A stretch of 64,000 nt of DNA from Aradus depressus (Eukaryota; Arthropoda; Insecta; Hemiptera; Aradidae). Location of the stretch: contig OY759223.1 of the NCBI GenBank assembly GCA_963662175.1, positions 3,629,549-3,693,548 of the forward strand, written 5' to 3'. Within the stretch, counting starts at the first letter, position 1; every line of letters starts with the position of its first letter. Shown one piece after another: positions 23,401 through 29,388 of this stretch. The notes under the pieces are model-generated. The model was not told the DNA's origin, did not search any database, and was given only the letters and a program-made list of their open reading frames with translations. Both the position numbers and the translations under genes were made by a program.

Positions 23401-24712
23401 CTATGTTATAATATCAACCATTTTTACACCTTTCTTGTGTTTTCTACGTTAAAGGATCTCCAAAACCTATATTTCTTCGTTCAATGTCATTCAGACCAAT
23501 AGGTCAGGAAACTATTGATGGAACTAGAACAGATATGAAATGTTCTGTTCAAATTTTATGAAATGTTTTCTTTGATTGATCTTGTAAACAATACAATACT
23601 GTAACTATGAACGCGATATGAAATGACCACAATCATGGCCAATTTTGGTAATGGCATCATTAACTTATTTAAAGACAGTAGGAGGATCTAATTGGATGGC
23701 TAAATTGAAGAGAGAACATTTTTTGGGAAGAAGACCGAAATACAATCAACTCAACATGGAATCTAATTGAAACGTCAATTACCTTTATTAAGTTACAAGA
23801 AGCATTGAACTAAGTTGCACAAAAAACATGGTTGAGGATAATAAAACAAGAAGTCAGAAGTGGTGTTCAGGACAAGGTTGAAGAATCTTCTAGTCAACAC
23901 AAATTTATGTGTGGGGAATTTGAGACCGGTCATTCATAGTTTTCCTGGTAATTCCAAGAGATGTACTCTTTCCATGGACTTATTTAAGGAAGCGGCTCTG
24001 CTGTCACTTCAAACTTCTCAACACCAATTTAAAAAAAATGTAAGCCTCTATTAAAGGGACCAATTTTTTTTTTTTTACAAAAGTACGGATGAAATTTCAT
24101 TGGAATGGTGATTGGGGTTGTGAAGAAAAACATTAAGTCGCAACCATTTTCCTTTTGAATGAATTTGTGCTGCATCAAGAGATGTTTTATGTTTATTAGC
24201 AATAGAAAATTTTCCATTTCAGATTGTACATTTAAGCACAGAAACATCTCTTTTTTTTTTTTGTTTTAATAATAAATGGAAATTCTTTATGTTTTCAGTA
24301 AAACGATTTTTTCGTATTTCTTGGACCATCCATACTTCAATCAAAAATATATTTTATTTCTGTTATTTGCACTAGTAATATTAAGTTATTAAATTTACAA
24401 GTAGTATTGATTAAAAAAAATAAAAATCGAAAATCAACATCACATTTAATATTTTTTATACAAGTCTTAATAAATATTATTTCAAAAGTACTTACAATCA
24501 GAACTGCAAACAAGTACAATAACCGCGAGAGGTTAATTTCAGAAACTAAAAACAGTCACAACTAGCACATCGATCTAGTACTCACTATCGATCACATTCG
24601 ATACGGGTACAGCTTTATTCCCTGGTGAATGTCCCCCCCTCAAATCATCATAGGCAGCTTCATGCACACGAACTATTAAAAGATTGCAAACAATTACAAT
24701 TATCGTTGACAT
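5398..24712 (-). CDS. SV2-like major facilitator transporter, whole gene (11 coding exons)
   Basis: Eleven exons on the minus strand join with matching phases into one reading frame of about 535-549 codons. The protein has 12 hydrophobic segments, six on each side of a cytoplasmic loop. Diagnostic blocks are the MFS loop 2-3 motif GALVDNVGRR in exon 4, RFLNGF across exons 4/5 leading to GGPAAIILAYIGEFH, the loop 6-7 motif PESPRYLVAKGR in exon 6, YYGLGLWLPELVNRF in exon 8 and LLDISCSVPLLL in exon 10. These match the SV2/SVOP-like branch of the MFS, whose vertebrate members sit in synaptic vesicles; many insect paralogs have unknown substrates. The luminal loop between helices 7 and 8 is short (about 45 residues, with one N-glycosylation sequon NKT). 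It therefore lacks the long luminal domain of vertebrate SV2A-C. The exact start is unsure (see exon 1). Nine of ten introns are GT-AG and one is GC-AG. Confidence 0.88.
5747..5884. mobile_element. Possible small inverted-repeat element
   Basis: The 10-base sequence GTGACGCACA (5747-5756) is repeated in perfect inversion at 5875-5884. Between them is a purine-rich (GAGG)n segment. This could be a short DNA-transposon relic inside intron 10; no target duplication could be identified, so the call is weak. Confidence 0.3.
6226..6458 (+). repeat. SINE copy with tRNA-derived head
   Basis: The A box (TAGCTCAGTATATGC) and B box (GAGTTCGAAACCC) are followed by GAGGCCC, an 11-bp-stem hairpin made by AGTTTATTTTA and TAAAATAAACT, and the conserved body ending GTAGAGTCGGGCTC. 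It is truncated at the 3' end compared with the 24.9-kb copy. It lies in intron 10 of the SV2-like gene, antisense to it. Confidence 0.85.
6501..6628 (-). CDS. SV2-like gene, exon 10 (helices 11-12)
   Basis: A 128-base exon with acceptor TATTTCAG and donor GTAAGT. It encodes GMAVCISIIFGRFGAMVSNL and FGHLLDISCSVPLLL, the helix 11 and 12 signature of SV2-like transporters. Confidence 0.92.
6938..7097 (-). CDS. SV2-like gene, exon 9 (helices 9-10)
   Basis: A 160-base exon with acceptor TATTGCAG and donor GTACAA. It encodes helix 9 (VFMTTAGASVLALYFV) and helix 10, ending NALVVDMFPSEA, which matches the conserved '.ElfPt..R' stretch of the family. It joins exon 8 directly, so no exon is missing between them. 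Confidence 0.92.
7098..7739. other. Intron 8 sequence, part without elements
   Basis: AT-rich intronic DNA upstream of exon 9. No coding motif, tandem repeat or recognisable element was seen in this part. Confidence 0.5.
7740..8362 (+). mobile_element. 5'-truncated R1/jockey-type LINE, ORF2 C-terminus and 3' UTR
   Basis: From about 7876 to 8136 the plus strand encodes LSGHGDFSAMLFFFKRKNSS, then CSCGGVETAEHVSLECP, and ends RFVSSWRRIKKAF and stop. The CxCG-ETxEHV-x-x-CP pattern is the C-terminal cysteine-histidine motif of R1/I/jockey-type LINE ORF2 proteins. A GC-rich 3' UTR follows and ends in poly(A) at about 8352-8362. Upstream the frame decays near 7740. Its GC content is far above the surrounding intron, consistent with an insertion. 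It lies in intron 8, antisense to the SV2-like gene. Confidence 0.85.
8363..9112. other. Intron 8 sequence, remainder
   Basis: AT-rich, with several poly-T stretches. No coding motif or repeat relation to other parts of the window was seen. Confidence 0.45.
9113..9351 (-). CDS. SV2-like gene, exon 8 (helices 7-8 and luminal loop)
   Basis: A 239-base exon with acceptor TTTTCCAG and donor GTAAGC. It encodes YYGLGLWLPELVNRF, a luminal loop with an NKT glycosylation sequon and three cysteines (VCQ, the SCE pair region), then helix 8 (HSLVIGSVGLLGNLLSG). The loop is about 45 residues. Confidence 0.92.
9515..9632 (+). repeat. SINE 3'-end fragment
   Basis: Matches the 3' end of the 24.9-kb SINE: GTAGAGTCGGGCTCATG, then GACGAAAGAGCGCTCTGGTA, then AAAGCCCGGGCATGAGTCAT. 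Head and middle are absent. It lies in intron 7. Confidence 0.75.
9888..10016 (-). repeat. SINE body fragment, strongly diverged
   Basis: The reverse complement shows GGTACTCGTTAAAGACC and a GGACTCCC-like block in the order of the SINE body, with many changes. It ends about 45 bases from the exon 7 donor. Confidence 0.55.
10061..10230 (-). CDS. SV2-like gene, exon 7 (end of central loop and helix 7)
   Basis: A 170-base exon with acceptor TTCCAG and donor GTAAGA. It encodes the rest of the cytoplasmic loop (VKSLEALVPLSSIKME...) and helix 7 (VTIMVSYLYFANMFG). The central loop is short compared with vertebrate SV2 proteins. Confidence 0.9.
10502..10740 (-). CDS. SV2-like gene, exon 6 (helices 5-6 and central loop)
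   Basis: A 239-base exon with acceptor TGGCAG and donor GTGAGT. It encodes the end of helix 5, the RYTSWRLLISL start of helix 6, and the loop motif LPESPRYLVAKGRHSEALKV, which is diagnostic for SV2/SLC22-type MFS proteins. It ends in phase 0. Confidence 0.93.
10815..11110 (+). mobile_element. Dispersed satellite-related element, copy 1
   Basis: The repeating block is 'gccgatttagctgaaaatc ... aataggtgtcgt ... cattcattacaacggca ... cccccc'. It is followed by the tail CACAGACACACAGACAT and TTTGGAATCTAGAGGT. The same series and tail occur near 13.0, 18.5, 19.6 and 21.2 kb. The reverse complement of the repeating block resembles the B monomer of the big array. No ORF. Confidence 0.65.
11186..11391. 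mobile_element. Inverted-repeat element with hammerhead-like core, copy 1
   Basis: About 40 bases at 11190-11231 (TAAATAAATAAAACAAACTT...) are repeated in inversion at about 11310-11352. Between them the minus strand reads CTGACGA (11288-11282), a short GGT/GCC stem, then GAAAC (11269-11265). The flank at 11352-11391 is repeated in inversion at 11689-11724 beside the second element. Confidence 0.65.
11689..11965. mobile_element. Long palindromic element with hammerhead-like core, copy 2
   Basis: The arms at 11727-11817 and 11869-11959 are near-perfect inverted repeats of about 91 bases around a ~51-base centre. The minus strand of the left arm again reads CTGACGA (11822-11816) to GAAAC (11803-11799). 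The right arm has the GAAAC half, but its first half reads GTGATGG. Together with copy 1 and the inverted flanks this makes an inverted pair around a loop at 11392-11688. Confidence 0.75.
12334..12455 (-). CDS. SV2-like gene, exon 5 (helices 4-5)
   Basis: A 122-base exon with acceptor TTGCAG and donor GTAGTC. It encodes VGGPAAIILAYIGEFHPASV and helix 5 (YVGFFWTLSWVILP). The GEFH block after helix 4 is typical of the SV2-like family. Start phase 2, end phase 1. Confidence 0.92.
12781..12998 (-). repeat. SINE copy, body and 3' end
   Basis: The reverse complement contains the CCGTCCTTCGGATGG block, a GTACTCGTTAAAGAACCC stretch, an imperfect GAGTCGGGCTC region and the GCCCGGGCAT end, with several changes. 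The tRNA head is missing. It lies in intron 4 of the SV2-like gene. Confidence 0.75.
13035..13725 (+). mobile_element. Dispersed satellite-related element, copy 2 (internally repeated)
   Basis: Four to five diverged repeats of about 110-150 bases, each with 'cgatacattcattac..cgg.agtta', a C-rich stretch and 'gccgatat.gctgaaatttga'. They end in the tail CACACAGACAGACTTC, TTTGGAATCTAGAGATC and CACCGATTGCTGCC. The first repeat (GCCGATATCGCTGAAATTTG) is the reverse complement of the core of the B monomer in the 27-64-kb array. Confidence 0.7.
14021..14183 (-). CDS. SV2-like gene, exon 4 (helices 2-4), intact copy
   Basis: A 163-base exon with acceptor TTGTTCAG. It encodes GLSSGFLWGALVDNVGRR, helix 3 and helix 4 up to FRFLNGF. 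To keep frame with exon 5 it must end at 14021, before GCAAGT, giving a GC-AG intron and the junction RFLNGF-V-VGGPAA. The nearby GT at CAA|GTATTC would throw exon 5 out of frame. Four broken copies of this exon lie directly upstream. Confidence 0.9.
14184..14790 (-). repeat. Four tandem broken copies of exon 4 (146-bp unit)
   Basis: The acceptor and first part of exon 4 recur with starts at 14329, 14475, 14621 and 14767, exactly 146 bases apart. Each copy keeps the TTGTTCAG acceptor and the GRR-loop coding part. Each has lost 14 bases between short CTCTTCACTCT direct repeats, and is cut at CTCATATG where it runs into the next acceptor. None has the exon's donor. They are near-identical, with only a few substitutions. 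If spliced in, they would shift the frame. Confidence 0.93.
14801..15034 (-). repeat. SINE copy, nearly full length, diverged
   Basis: The reverse complement runs from a tRNA-like head (GTAGCTCAGAGGTAAC near 15025-15008) to the body (ACCGTCCTTTGGATGGGACG, GTACTCGTTAAAGACC) and GTCGGACTCATGTCC. The hairpin region is disrupted. It lies directly upstream of the duplicated exon 4 array in the same intron. Confidence 0.75.
15041..16030. other. Intron 3 sequence with C15 and (TAA)n runs
   Basis: Contains an uninterrupted C15 run (15493-15507) and a (TAA)n microsatellite (about 15750-15773). The rest is AT-rich and without coding signal. Confidence 0.6.
16035..16240 (-). other. Hammerhead-ribozyme-like motif, possible Penelope-type remnant
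   Basis: The minus strand reads CTGATGA (16113-16107), one extra A, a perfect 7-bp hairpin (GGGACGT/ACGTCCC, 4-base loop; 16105-16088), then GAAAC (16087-16083). This is the order of the two conserved hammerhead core strands around stem II. I could not find a convincing stem III partner or cleavage triplet, so catalysis is not shown. Hammerhead motifs are known from Penelope-like retroelements. The surrounding minus-strand ORF has no other recognised domain. Confidence 0.45.
16541..16567. repeat. C27 homopolymer
   Basis: Twenty-seven consecutive C bases in intron 3, on the opposite strand to the gene (so G27 in its pre-mRNA). It is the longest pure C run in the window. Confidence 0.95.
16764..16925 (-). 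CDS. SV2-like gene, exon 3 (helices 1-2)
   Basis: A 162-base exon with acceptor TTGTCTAG and donor GTCAGT. It encodes helix 1 (MLVLVGGLCYLSAGF...), the loop PSVRCDM (the usual 'lP.a.CDl' of this family) and the first half of helix 2 (MMGLFNAVFLAG). A (TA)n tract lies just inside the following intron. Confidence 0.92.
17068..17112 (-). repeat. SINE head fragment
   Basis: The reverse complement reads a tRNA-like head: GCTTGCCTGCTTACTGAGCT, then AAGTTCGCGGGTTCAAAATC. Only the head remains, in intron 2. Confidence 0.55.
17116..18149. other. Intron 2 sequence, no element recognised
   Basis: Very AT-rich, with runs of AAATAA-type simple sequence near 17220-17310. A 102-codon ORF on the plus strand (17635-17943) has no recognisable domain and biased AT-rich composition, so it is not called as a gene. 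Confidence 0.45.
18150..18995. mobile_element. Dispersed satellite-related elements, copy 3 (opposed copies)
   Basis: A plus-oriented piece (about 18190-18360) meets a minus-oriented copy (about 18385-18790). Another tail in plus orientation follows at about 18940-18995. The minus copy starts CTATACCAAGTATAGGGGAA, then has the tail TAGATTCCAAAT and TGTCTGTCTGTGAACACG, then repeats including CAAATTTCAGCGATATCGGC at about 18722. That last stretch aligns base for base with the core of the array's B monomer. Confidence 0.7.
19043..19099 (-). CDS. SV2-like gene, exon 2
   Basis: A 57-base exon with acceptor TTTTCAG and donor GTGAGA. It encodes PKKEHAHDVRLEDALSIS. The last base joins the first two of exon 3 to give ALSISGLGRYHK, the usual 'A-x-x-x-x-G-x-G-r-y' lead-in to helix 1 of SV2-like proteins. 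Both ends are phase 1. Confidence 0.85.
19115..19225 (+). repeat. Minisatellite, ~19-bp unit
   Basis: Five to six imperfect copies of CAATAAAACAAATAAAAGT, starting some 20 bases before the acceptor of exon 2 in intron 1. Confidence 0.8.
19555..20005 (+). mobile_element. Dispersed satellite-related element, copy 4
   Basis: Three diverged repeats, each with 'cattcattat.tc.gcagtttt', a C-rich stretch, 'ggcaatttcgctgtcaatgg' and 'atagatgtcgtcctttat'. They end in the tail CACAGATATACGCACAGACAG. Same order as the copies at 13.0 and 10.8 kb. Confidence 0.65.
20011..20520. other. Intron 1 sequence, no element recognised
   Basis: Contains an 81-codon ORF on the plus strand without a recognisable domain. 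No repeats were noted. Confidence 0.4.
20523..21137 (+). mobile_element. Non-LTR retrotransposon 3' fragment (reverse transcriptase C-terminal region)
   Basis: The plus strand encodes EIRARIAAGNR up to about 20590, then after a frameshift an open frame to 21136 with KLIVYKTIVRPIVTYTGETW, RKVLRKIYGP, ARLRWLGHVKRM, RRRGRPRLRWLDDVEADLR and WREKVLDRDEWRRIV. This series is typical of the C-terminal part of arthropod endonuclease-reverse transcriptase LINEs (RTE-like or related; the clade is inference). The catalytic reverse transcriptase part is missing, so it is 5'-truncated. The 3' end has a (GAA)n-like tract. It abuts a satellite-related element directly. Confidence 0.88.
21140..21590 (-). mobile_element. 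Dispersed satellite-related element, copy 5
   Basis: Minus-oriented copy that begins CAGCTATACCAAGTATAGGG GAAG, as at 18.39 kb, with the perfect 6-bp hairpin CTATAC-CAA-GTATAG. It continues through TCTAGATTCCAAATATG and repeats that include ATGAATCAATCGACATGAAA and CCTGTCAAATTTCAGCG, and ends in 'ttaattgattaattcgttct', also found at about 18857. Confidence 0.7.
21835..22415 (+). mobile_element. MITE-like element, left copy
   Basis: Bounded by inverted ends of about 16-20 bases: TGGTCACAAGGAATAA at the left and TTATTCCCAGTGACCA at the right. It has no ORF. It is related over its whole length, in inverted orientation, to the element at 22715-23324. Internally it carries a 21-bp tandem repeat (22161-22271). 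Confidence 0.7.
22161..22271 (+). repeat. 21-bp tandem repeat inside the MITE
   Basis: About five copies of ATTAGGTAAGTGTGGTCAAT+A in near-perfect tandem. The inverted sister element at 22.7-23.3 kb has only about one copy, so the expansion happened after the two copies separated. Confidence 0.92.
22715..23324 (-). mobile_element. MITE-like element, right copy (inverted)
   Basis: Its ends are TGGCCACAGAGAATAAATTG and CAACTTATTCCCTGTGACCA. The reverse complement follows the left copy through GTGAATGATGCCTCTC-type, AAGAAGTAGATTAAGTTG and CCCACATCTTTATAATTC blocks. With the left copy it forms an inverted repeat with arms of about 600 bases and a ~300-base spacer. Confidence 0.7.
23325..24585. 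other. Intron 1 sequence, no element recognised
   Basis: AT-rich, with poly-T tracts near 24066-24077 and 24251-24261. The short ORFs have no recognisable motif. Confidence 0.45.
24586..24672 (-). CDS. SV2-like gene, exon 1 (N-terminal cytoplasmic segment)
   Basis: The exon encodes a charged segment starting RVHEAAYDDLRGG and ending NVID. Its donor at 24585-24584 is a perfect GTGAGT. An acceptor-like AATAG precedes 24672, so this may be the second exon, with the start codon further upstream. Alternatively the frame stays open to an ATG at 24712-24710, which would add 14 mostly hydrophobic residues and make this the first exon. The phase-1 end joins exon 2 to give an N-P-K-K sequence. The charged N-terminus suits a cytosolic tail; the hydrophobic extension suits it less. 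Confidence 0.65.
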
Positions 24713-24866
24713 TTTTATATTTATTAATGGAGCACAAAGGAGTATTTTTGGAGTACGGTTTTTAAATGGAGTAAGGTTCACGAAAAAGGAGAACAATTAG
24801 TCACCTTACATATACACACATAACTTTATTTTATATAGACTGGCACAGAAAGGTATCTGGAACCCT

Positions 24867-24911
24867 GACAGACATAACTTCAAGCCAACTTGGCTTGAAG
24901 TTATGTCTGTC
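24867..24911. repeat. 45-base perfect palindrome
   Basis: Twenty-two bases starting GACAGACATAACTTCAAGCC (24867-24888) are repeated in perfect inversion at 24890-24911 around a single C. It lies between the 5' end of the SV2-like gene and a SINE, directly touching the SINE's 5' side. Confidence 0.95.
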
Positions 24912-25248
24912 GCATAACTTATTTAGCTCACTGGTATGCGTGCTTGACTTCTGAGCTCAAGGTCGTGGGTTCGTAACCCGACCGAGGCCCTTAGTTTATT
25001 TTATCTGGGAGGTAAAATAAACTTAAGCACGCCGTCCTTCGGATGGGACGTTAAGCGATGGTCCCGAGCCTGTACGATGTCAGGTACTCGTTAAAGACCC
25101 CTACCCTAGATGAATAAAAAATTTAGGGTAGGCAAAATTTAGGACTCCCACAGTAGAGTCGGGCTCATGTCCACCAGAGTGACGAAAGAGCGCTCTGGTA
25201 GTAGGCGATATGACCTCGTTGTTAAAGCCCGGGCATGAGTCATAAAAC
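24912..25248 (+). repeat. SINE, most complete copy of the family
   Basis: The tRNA-derived head has A box TAGCTCACTGGTATG and B box GGGTTCGTAACCC. Next comes GAGGCCC, then a perfect 11-bp hairpin (AGTTTATTTTA at 24993-25003, TAAAATAAACT at 25013-25023), then a body of about 220 bases ending AAAGCCCGGGCATGAGTCAT. RNA polymerase III transcription would be expected from the A and B boxes, as for tRNA-derived SINEs generally. Other copies lie at 2.0, 4.3, 6.3, 9.6, 9.9, 12.9, 14.9 and 17.1 kb. Confidence 0.88.
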
Positions 25249-25261
25249 CTAACCTAACCTA
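25246..25261. repeat. Short telomere-type (CCTAA)n run
   Basis: Three tandem AACCT units (AACCTAACCTAACCTA), the complement of the insect telomere unit TTAGG, right after the SINE 3' end. Too short to mean more than a tail or a capture event. Confidence 0.75.
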
Positions 25262-25900
25262 TATGGATGGATGACTCATAAAAGATTTGGTAAAAACAAA
25301 GGCTGTAAAATATATTTGGTAACTCGAGTTTTTCTAAAGTAATTTCGATCACTTTGCACGGATATTGACTTAACAATGTCAAGAAACCAAATTAGTGGTA
25401 CTGTAATAGGATTATGAAAAAGTATTATAATATTAATTATGGTTTAAATATTTTTGATATACATTAAGGTTAAATGTCCCGTTTTTTATTATGAATTTAT
25501 TTCAACTGATAGCACCACTATAGCAGCAAAAATATTAAAGGTATTTTCACTAAACGTCTTAATTTTTAAAAGGTTTTTTTTTTCTTTGTACTCCAAATTA
25601 ATGTAGAATTGATATTACACTCCGTTTTTTATGTTAAATTGTAAATTCCTAATATCATTTTTTATTTATTTTTTTTACATGTTATCTTTTCATTTTTTTT
25701 AAATTTACAGGTACAGCGCCGAAAGTAGACAGTTCAATGAGTTCAAATTATTTTTCAGTTTCAAAATCGGATGAATAGATGAAACGGAAACAGAAAAATA
25801 CGAAATATGTACAGGGGGTCCGGGAGGTTCGAGATGAATGGTGGGGAAGGGTTGTTTTGATTTGAACGCAACATCAATTCCGTTTGTCTAGCGGCTTTGT
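25262..25900. other. Intergenic, AT-rich
   Basis: No ORF or repeat of note. It lies between the divergent candidate exon at 26.0 kb and the SV2-like gene, and may hold promoter sequence for the former. Confidence 0.4.
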
Positions 25901-26025
25901 TTACATCTGTAGGCCCGCCCCGTTTTATGTTCATACTAATTCATAAGTTGTCTTCGAACTCATCTTATAGTTTGAAATCGTTGTGAATTGTGAATTTAAG
26001 TGATTTGTGAATTAAATTTGGTGTC

Positions 26026-26144
26026 ATGACTGCAAAGGACGACAATAATAATCGTCACTCTTCGAAAAGTGAAGGAAGAAATCGTCTTTCGTTTGAAGAA
26101 AGATCGAGGAACTACATCAAACAACGTTTGTTCCTCAACAAAAA
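26026..26144 (+). CDS. Candidate first coding exon of a divergent gene
   Basis: An ATG at 26026 opens a frame starting MTAKDDNNNNRHSSKSEGRN and continuing RLSFEERSRNYIKQRLFL. It is followed by AAAAA|GTAAGT, a strong donor, at 26145. The peptide is polar and basic, looks like real protein, and the region just upstream is less AT-rich than its surroundings. I do not recognise the family. Without splicing the frame ends at once (KK, stop). The next exon would have to lie beyond the repeats, possibly beyond the satellite array, because I found no matching exon in the window. It points away from the SV2-like gene, so the two could share a promoter region. Confidence 0.45.
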
Positions 26145-26500
26145 GTAAGTTCGTTAATTCTTTTTCTTTATTGGGCAAATAAATAGGACATTAAAAAAAT
26201 TGTAATGTTCAAGTAGAAACATAGAAACATGTACCTATCTAAATAAATAAACAACTGAGTTATATTTAGGCCTACGATAATTTTCAAAAGCCCCGGACAC
26301 TCCACAGCTCTATCAGAAAGAAACGATTTTAGAAAAAAAAAAAAAAAAATCAAATTCATCGCTAGCTACACAGTAATACCCGGCGTTTCCCGGGGAACTT
26401 GACTTTTCTCCTAATATCTCTCATTCGAATCCTATTCAATTCTTCGACAGTACATTCATGATGTTATAGTTTTTAATTATTCAAATGGAATAAGGCTTTT
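26145..26500. other. Sequence after the candidate donor
   Basis: Contains an A run (26331-26348) and then TACCCGGCGTTTCCCGGGG, a motif of the kind seen near mobile-element ends in arthropods. No gene. Confidence 0.35.
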
Positions 26501-26504
26501 ATCC

Positions 26505-26995
26505 GTCAACGGCAGACACCACAGCTAGTAAGTGTTTAGGACCACTGGGCACCACAGCTAGTATGCGCCTTTCAATGGCGGAAACCACTGCTAGTAAATA
26601 CTTAGCATCGCTAGACATCCTAGCCAGTACGTTCTTAAGAACGCTCGTGACCACAGCTAGTATCGGCCTTGCAATGGCGTACCACCACAGCTAGTAAGTG
26701 CTCGGAACAGCTGGGCACCACAGCTAGTGTGTGCTTAGAACTGCTGGGCACAACAGCTATTACGTTCTTAGGAATGCTGCGCACCACAGCTAGTACGTGT
26801 TCAGGAACGCTGGGCAACACAGCTACTCGCAGTCTATGCCTTGCAACGGCGGCCAGACCAGCTAGTAAGTTCTTAGTAACACTTGGAACCACGGCTCGTT
26901 CCTACTTAAGAACGCCGGGCACCTTATATAGTATGCGCCTTGCAACTCCGTGCAACCAGCTATTAAGTTCCTAGGAACGCTGGGCAACACATAAA
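26505..26995 (+). repeat. Degenerate ~40-bp minisatellite
   Basis: About a dozen diverged units with the shared core 'gggcaccacagctagta', alternating with 'agt.cttaggaacgct' or 'gcgccttgcaatggcg'. The 101-codon ORF in it (26669-26974) is a by-product of the repeat. Confidence 0.85.
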
Positions 26996-27006
26996 GTACG
27001 TAATCC

Positions 27007-27031
27007 TTTTTTTTTTTTTTTTTTTTTTTTT
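27007..27031. repeat. T25 run at the array boundary
   Basis: Twenty-five T bases directly before the first, decayed monomer of the satellite array. Confidence 0.95.
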
Positions 27032-29388
27032 GTATTTTAAGAATACTACATGTGAAATACCATAACAATCCGACCATTCGTTAATGAGCTAGCTATCTTT
27101 ATGCTAAGGCCTACCCCAAAAACCCCCCTCCCTTTCAAAATGTTCTGATGCCCCCCCTTAGAGCCCCCCCTCCCGTTCGGAATTTTGGGACGCCACATAG
27201 CCTATTATTCAATGGAGCTCGGAAGGATGCTACATATGAAGTTTCATGAAAATCCGTCCATCCGTTTGGGCGTGATGCTGGAACAAACATACAAACAAAA
27301 CCCTTTTCAGCTTTACCAATATAGAAGTCGGTGGAAGAGAACGGGTAGATAACTGATTCTGAATTCAAAAATCCCAATAACTGCCGATGTAATGAATGTA
27401 TCAACATCAAATTTTGTATTTAAAGTTAACATTCCCGGAGGACATAACCAGTCAAATTTCAGCGATATCGGCAGAGAACAGGGGGGAGTTCCGGGGTGGG
27501 GGCTTAAATCAAAAACCCCAACAACTGCCGATGTAATGAATGTATCAACATCAAATTTCGTATTTAAAATTGAAATTCACTGAGGACATAACCAGTCAAA
27601 TTTCAGCGAAATCGGCTGAGAGGAGAGGGTAGTTCCCGGGAGGGGGGGGGGGGGGGGCTCAGTTAAATATCCCAATAAATTTCATTGTAATTAATGTATC
27701 AACATCAAATTTCGTATTTAAAATTAAAATTCACTGAGGACATAACCAGTCAAATTTCAGCGAAATCGGCTGAGAGGAGAGGGGAGTTCCCGGGAGGGGG
27801 GGGGGGGGGGGCTCAGGTAAATAGCCCATTAAATTTCGATGTAATTAATGTATCAACATCAAATTTCGTATTTAAAATTAAAATTCACTGAGGACATAAC
27901 CATTCCATGACAATCCGACCATTAATTAATGAGTTAGCACTATTTTTATGCTTAGCCCCCCATTACAACCCCCCCCCTCCTGTTCAGAATTTTGGGACGC
28001 CACACCCACTATTCTTCTATTTGACCTTTAATAATACGACATATGAAATTTCATGACAATCCGACCATTAATTAATGAGTTACCACTATTTTTATGCTTA
28101 GCCCCCCCTTAGAGCCCCCCCTCCCGTTCGGAATTTTGGGACGCCACATAGCCTATTATTCAATCGAGCTCGGAAGGATGCTACATATGAAGTTTCATGA
28201 AAATCCGTCCATCCGTTTGGGTGTGATGCTGGAACAAACATACAAACAAACCCCTTTTCAGCTTTACCAATATAGAAGTCAGTGGAAGAGAACGGGTAGA
28301 TAACTGATTCTGAATTCAAAAATCCCAATAACTGTCGATGTAATGAATGTATCAACATCAAATTTCGTATTTAAAGTTAACATTCCCGGAGGACATAACC
28401 AGTCAAATTTCAGCGATATCGGCAGAGAACAGGGGGGAGTTCCGGGGTGGGGGCTTAAATCAAAAACCCCAATAACTGCCGATGTAATTAATGTATCAAC
28501 ATCAAATTTCGTATTTAAAATTAAAATTCACTGAGGACATAACCAGTCAAATTTCAGCGAAATCGGCTGAGAGGAGAGGGTAGTTCCCGGGAGGGGGGGG
28601 GGGGGGGGGCCTAGTTAAATATCCCAATAAATTTCGTTGTAATTAATGTATCAACATCAAATTTCGTATTTAAAATTAAAATTCACTGAGGACATAACCA
28701 TTCCATGACAATCCGACCATTAATTAATGAGTTAGCACTATTTTTATGTTTAGCCCCCCATTACAACCCTCCCTCCCGTTCAGAATTTTGGGACGCCACA
28801 TAGCCTATTATTCAATGGAGCTCGGAAGGATGCTACATATGAAGTTTCATGAAAATCCGTCCATCCGTTTGGGCGTGATGCTGGAACAAACATACAAACA
28901 AACCCCTTTTCAGCTTTACCAATATAGAAGTCGGTGGAAGAGAACGGGTAGATAACTGATTCTGAATTCAAAAATCCCAATAACTGCCGATGTAATGAAT
29001 GTATCAACATCAAATTTTGTATTTAAAGTTAACATTCCCGGAGGACATAACCAGTCAAATTTCAGCGATATCGGCAGAGAACAGGGGGGAGTTCCGGGGT
29101 GGGGGCTTAAATCAAAAACCCCAACAACTGCCGATGTAATGAATGTATCAACATCAAATTTCGTATTTAAAATTGAAATTCACTGAGGACATAACCATTC
29201 CATGACAATCCGACCATTAATTAATGAGTTAGCACTATTTTTATGCTTAGCCCCCCATTACAACCCCCCCCCTCCTGTTCAGAATTTTGGGACGCCACAC
29301 CCACTATTCTTCTATTTGACCTTTAATAATACGACATATGAAATTTCATGACAATCCGACCATTAATTAATGAGTTACCACTATTTTT

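Noticed and set aside
23860..24054. 64-codon ORF in intron 1
   Set aside because: No recognised motif and no supporting splice sites; treated as chance.
24867..24911. microRNA precursor
   Set aside because: The palindrome has a one-base centre, so it lacks the terminal loop and the length expected of a microRNA hairpin.
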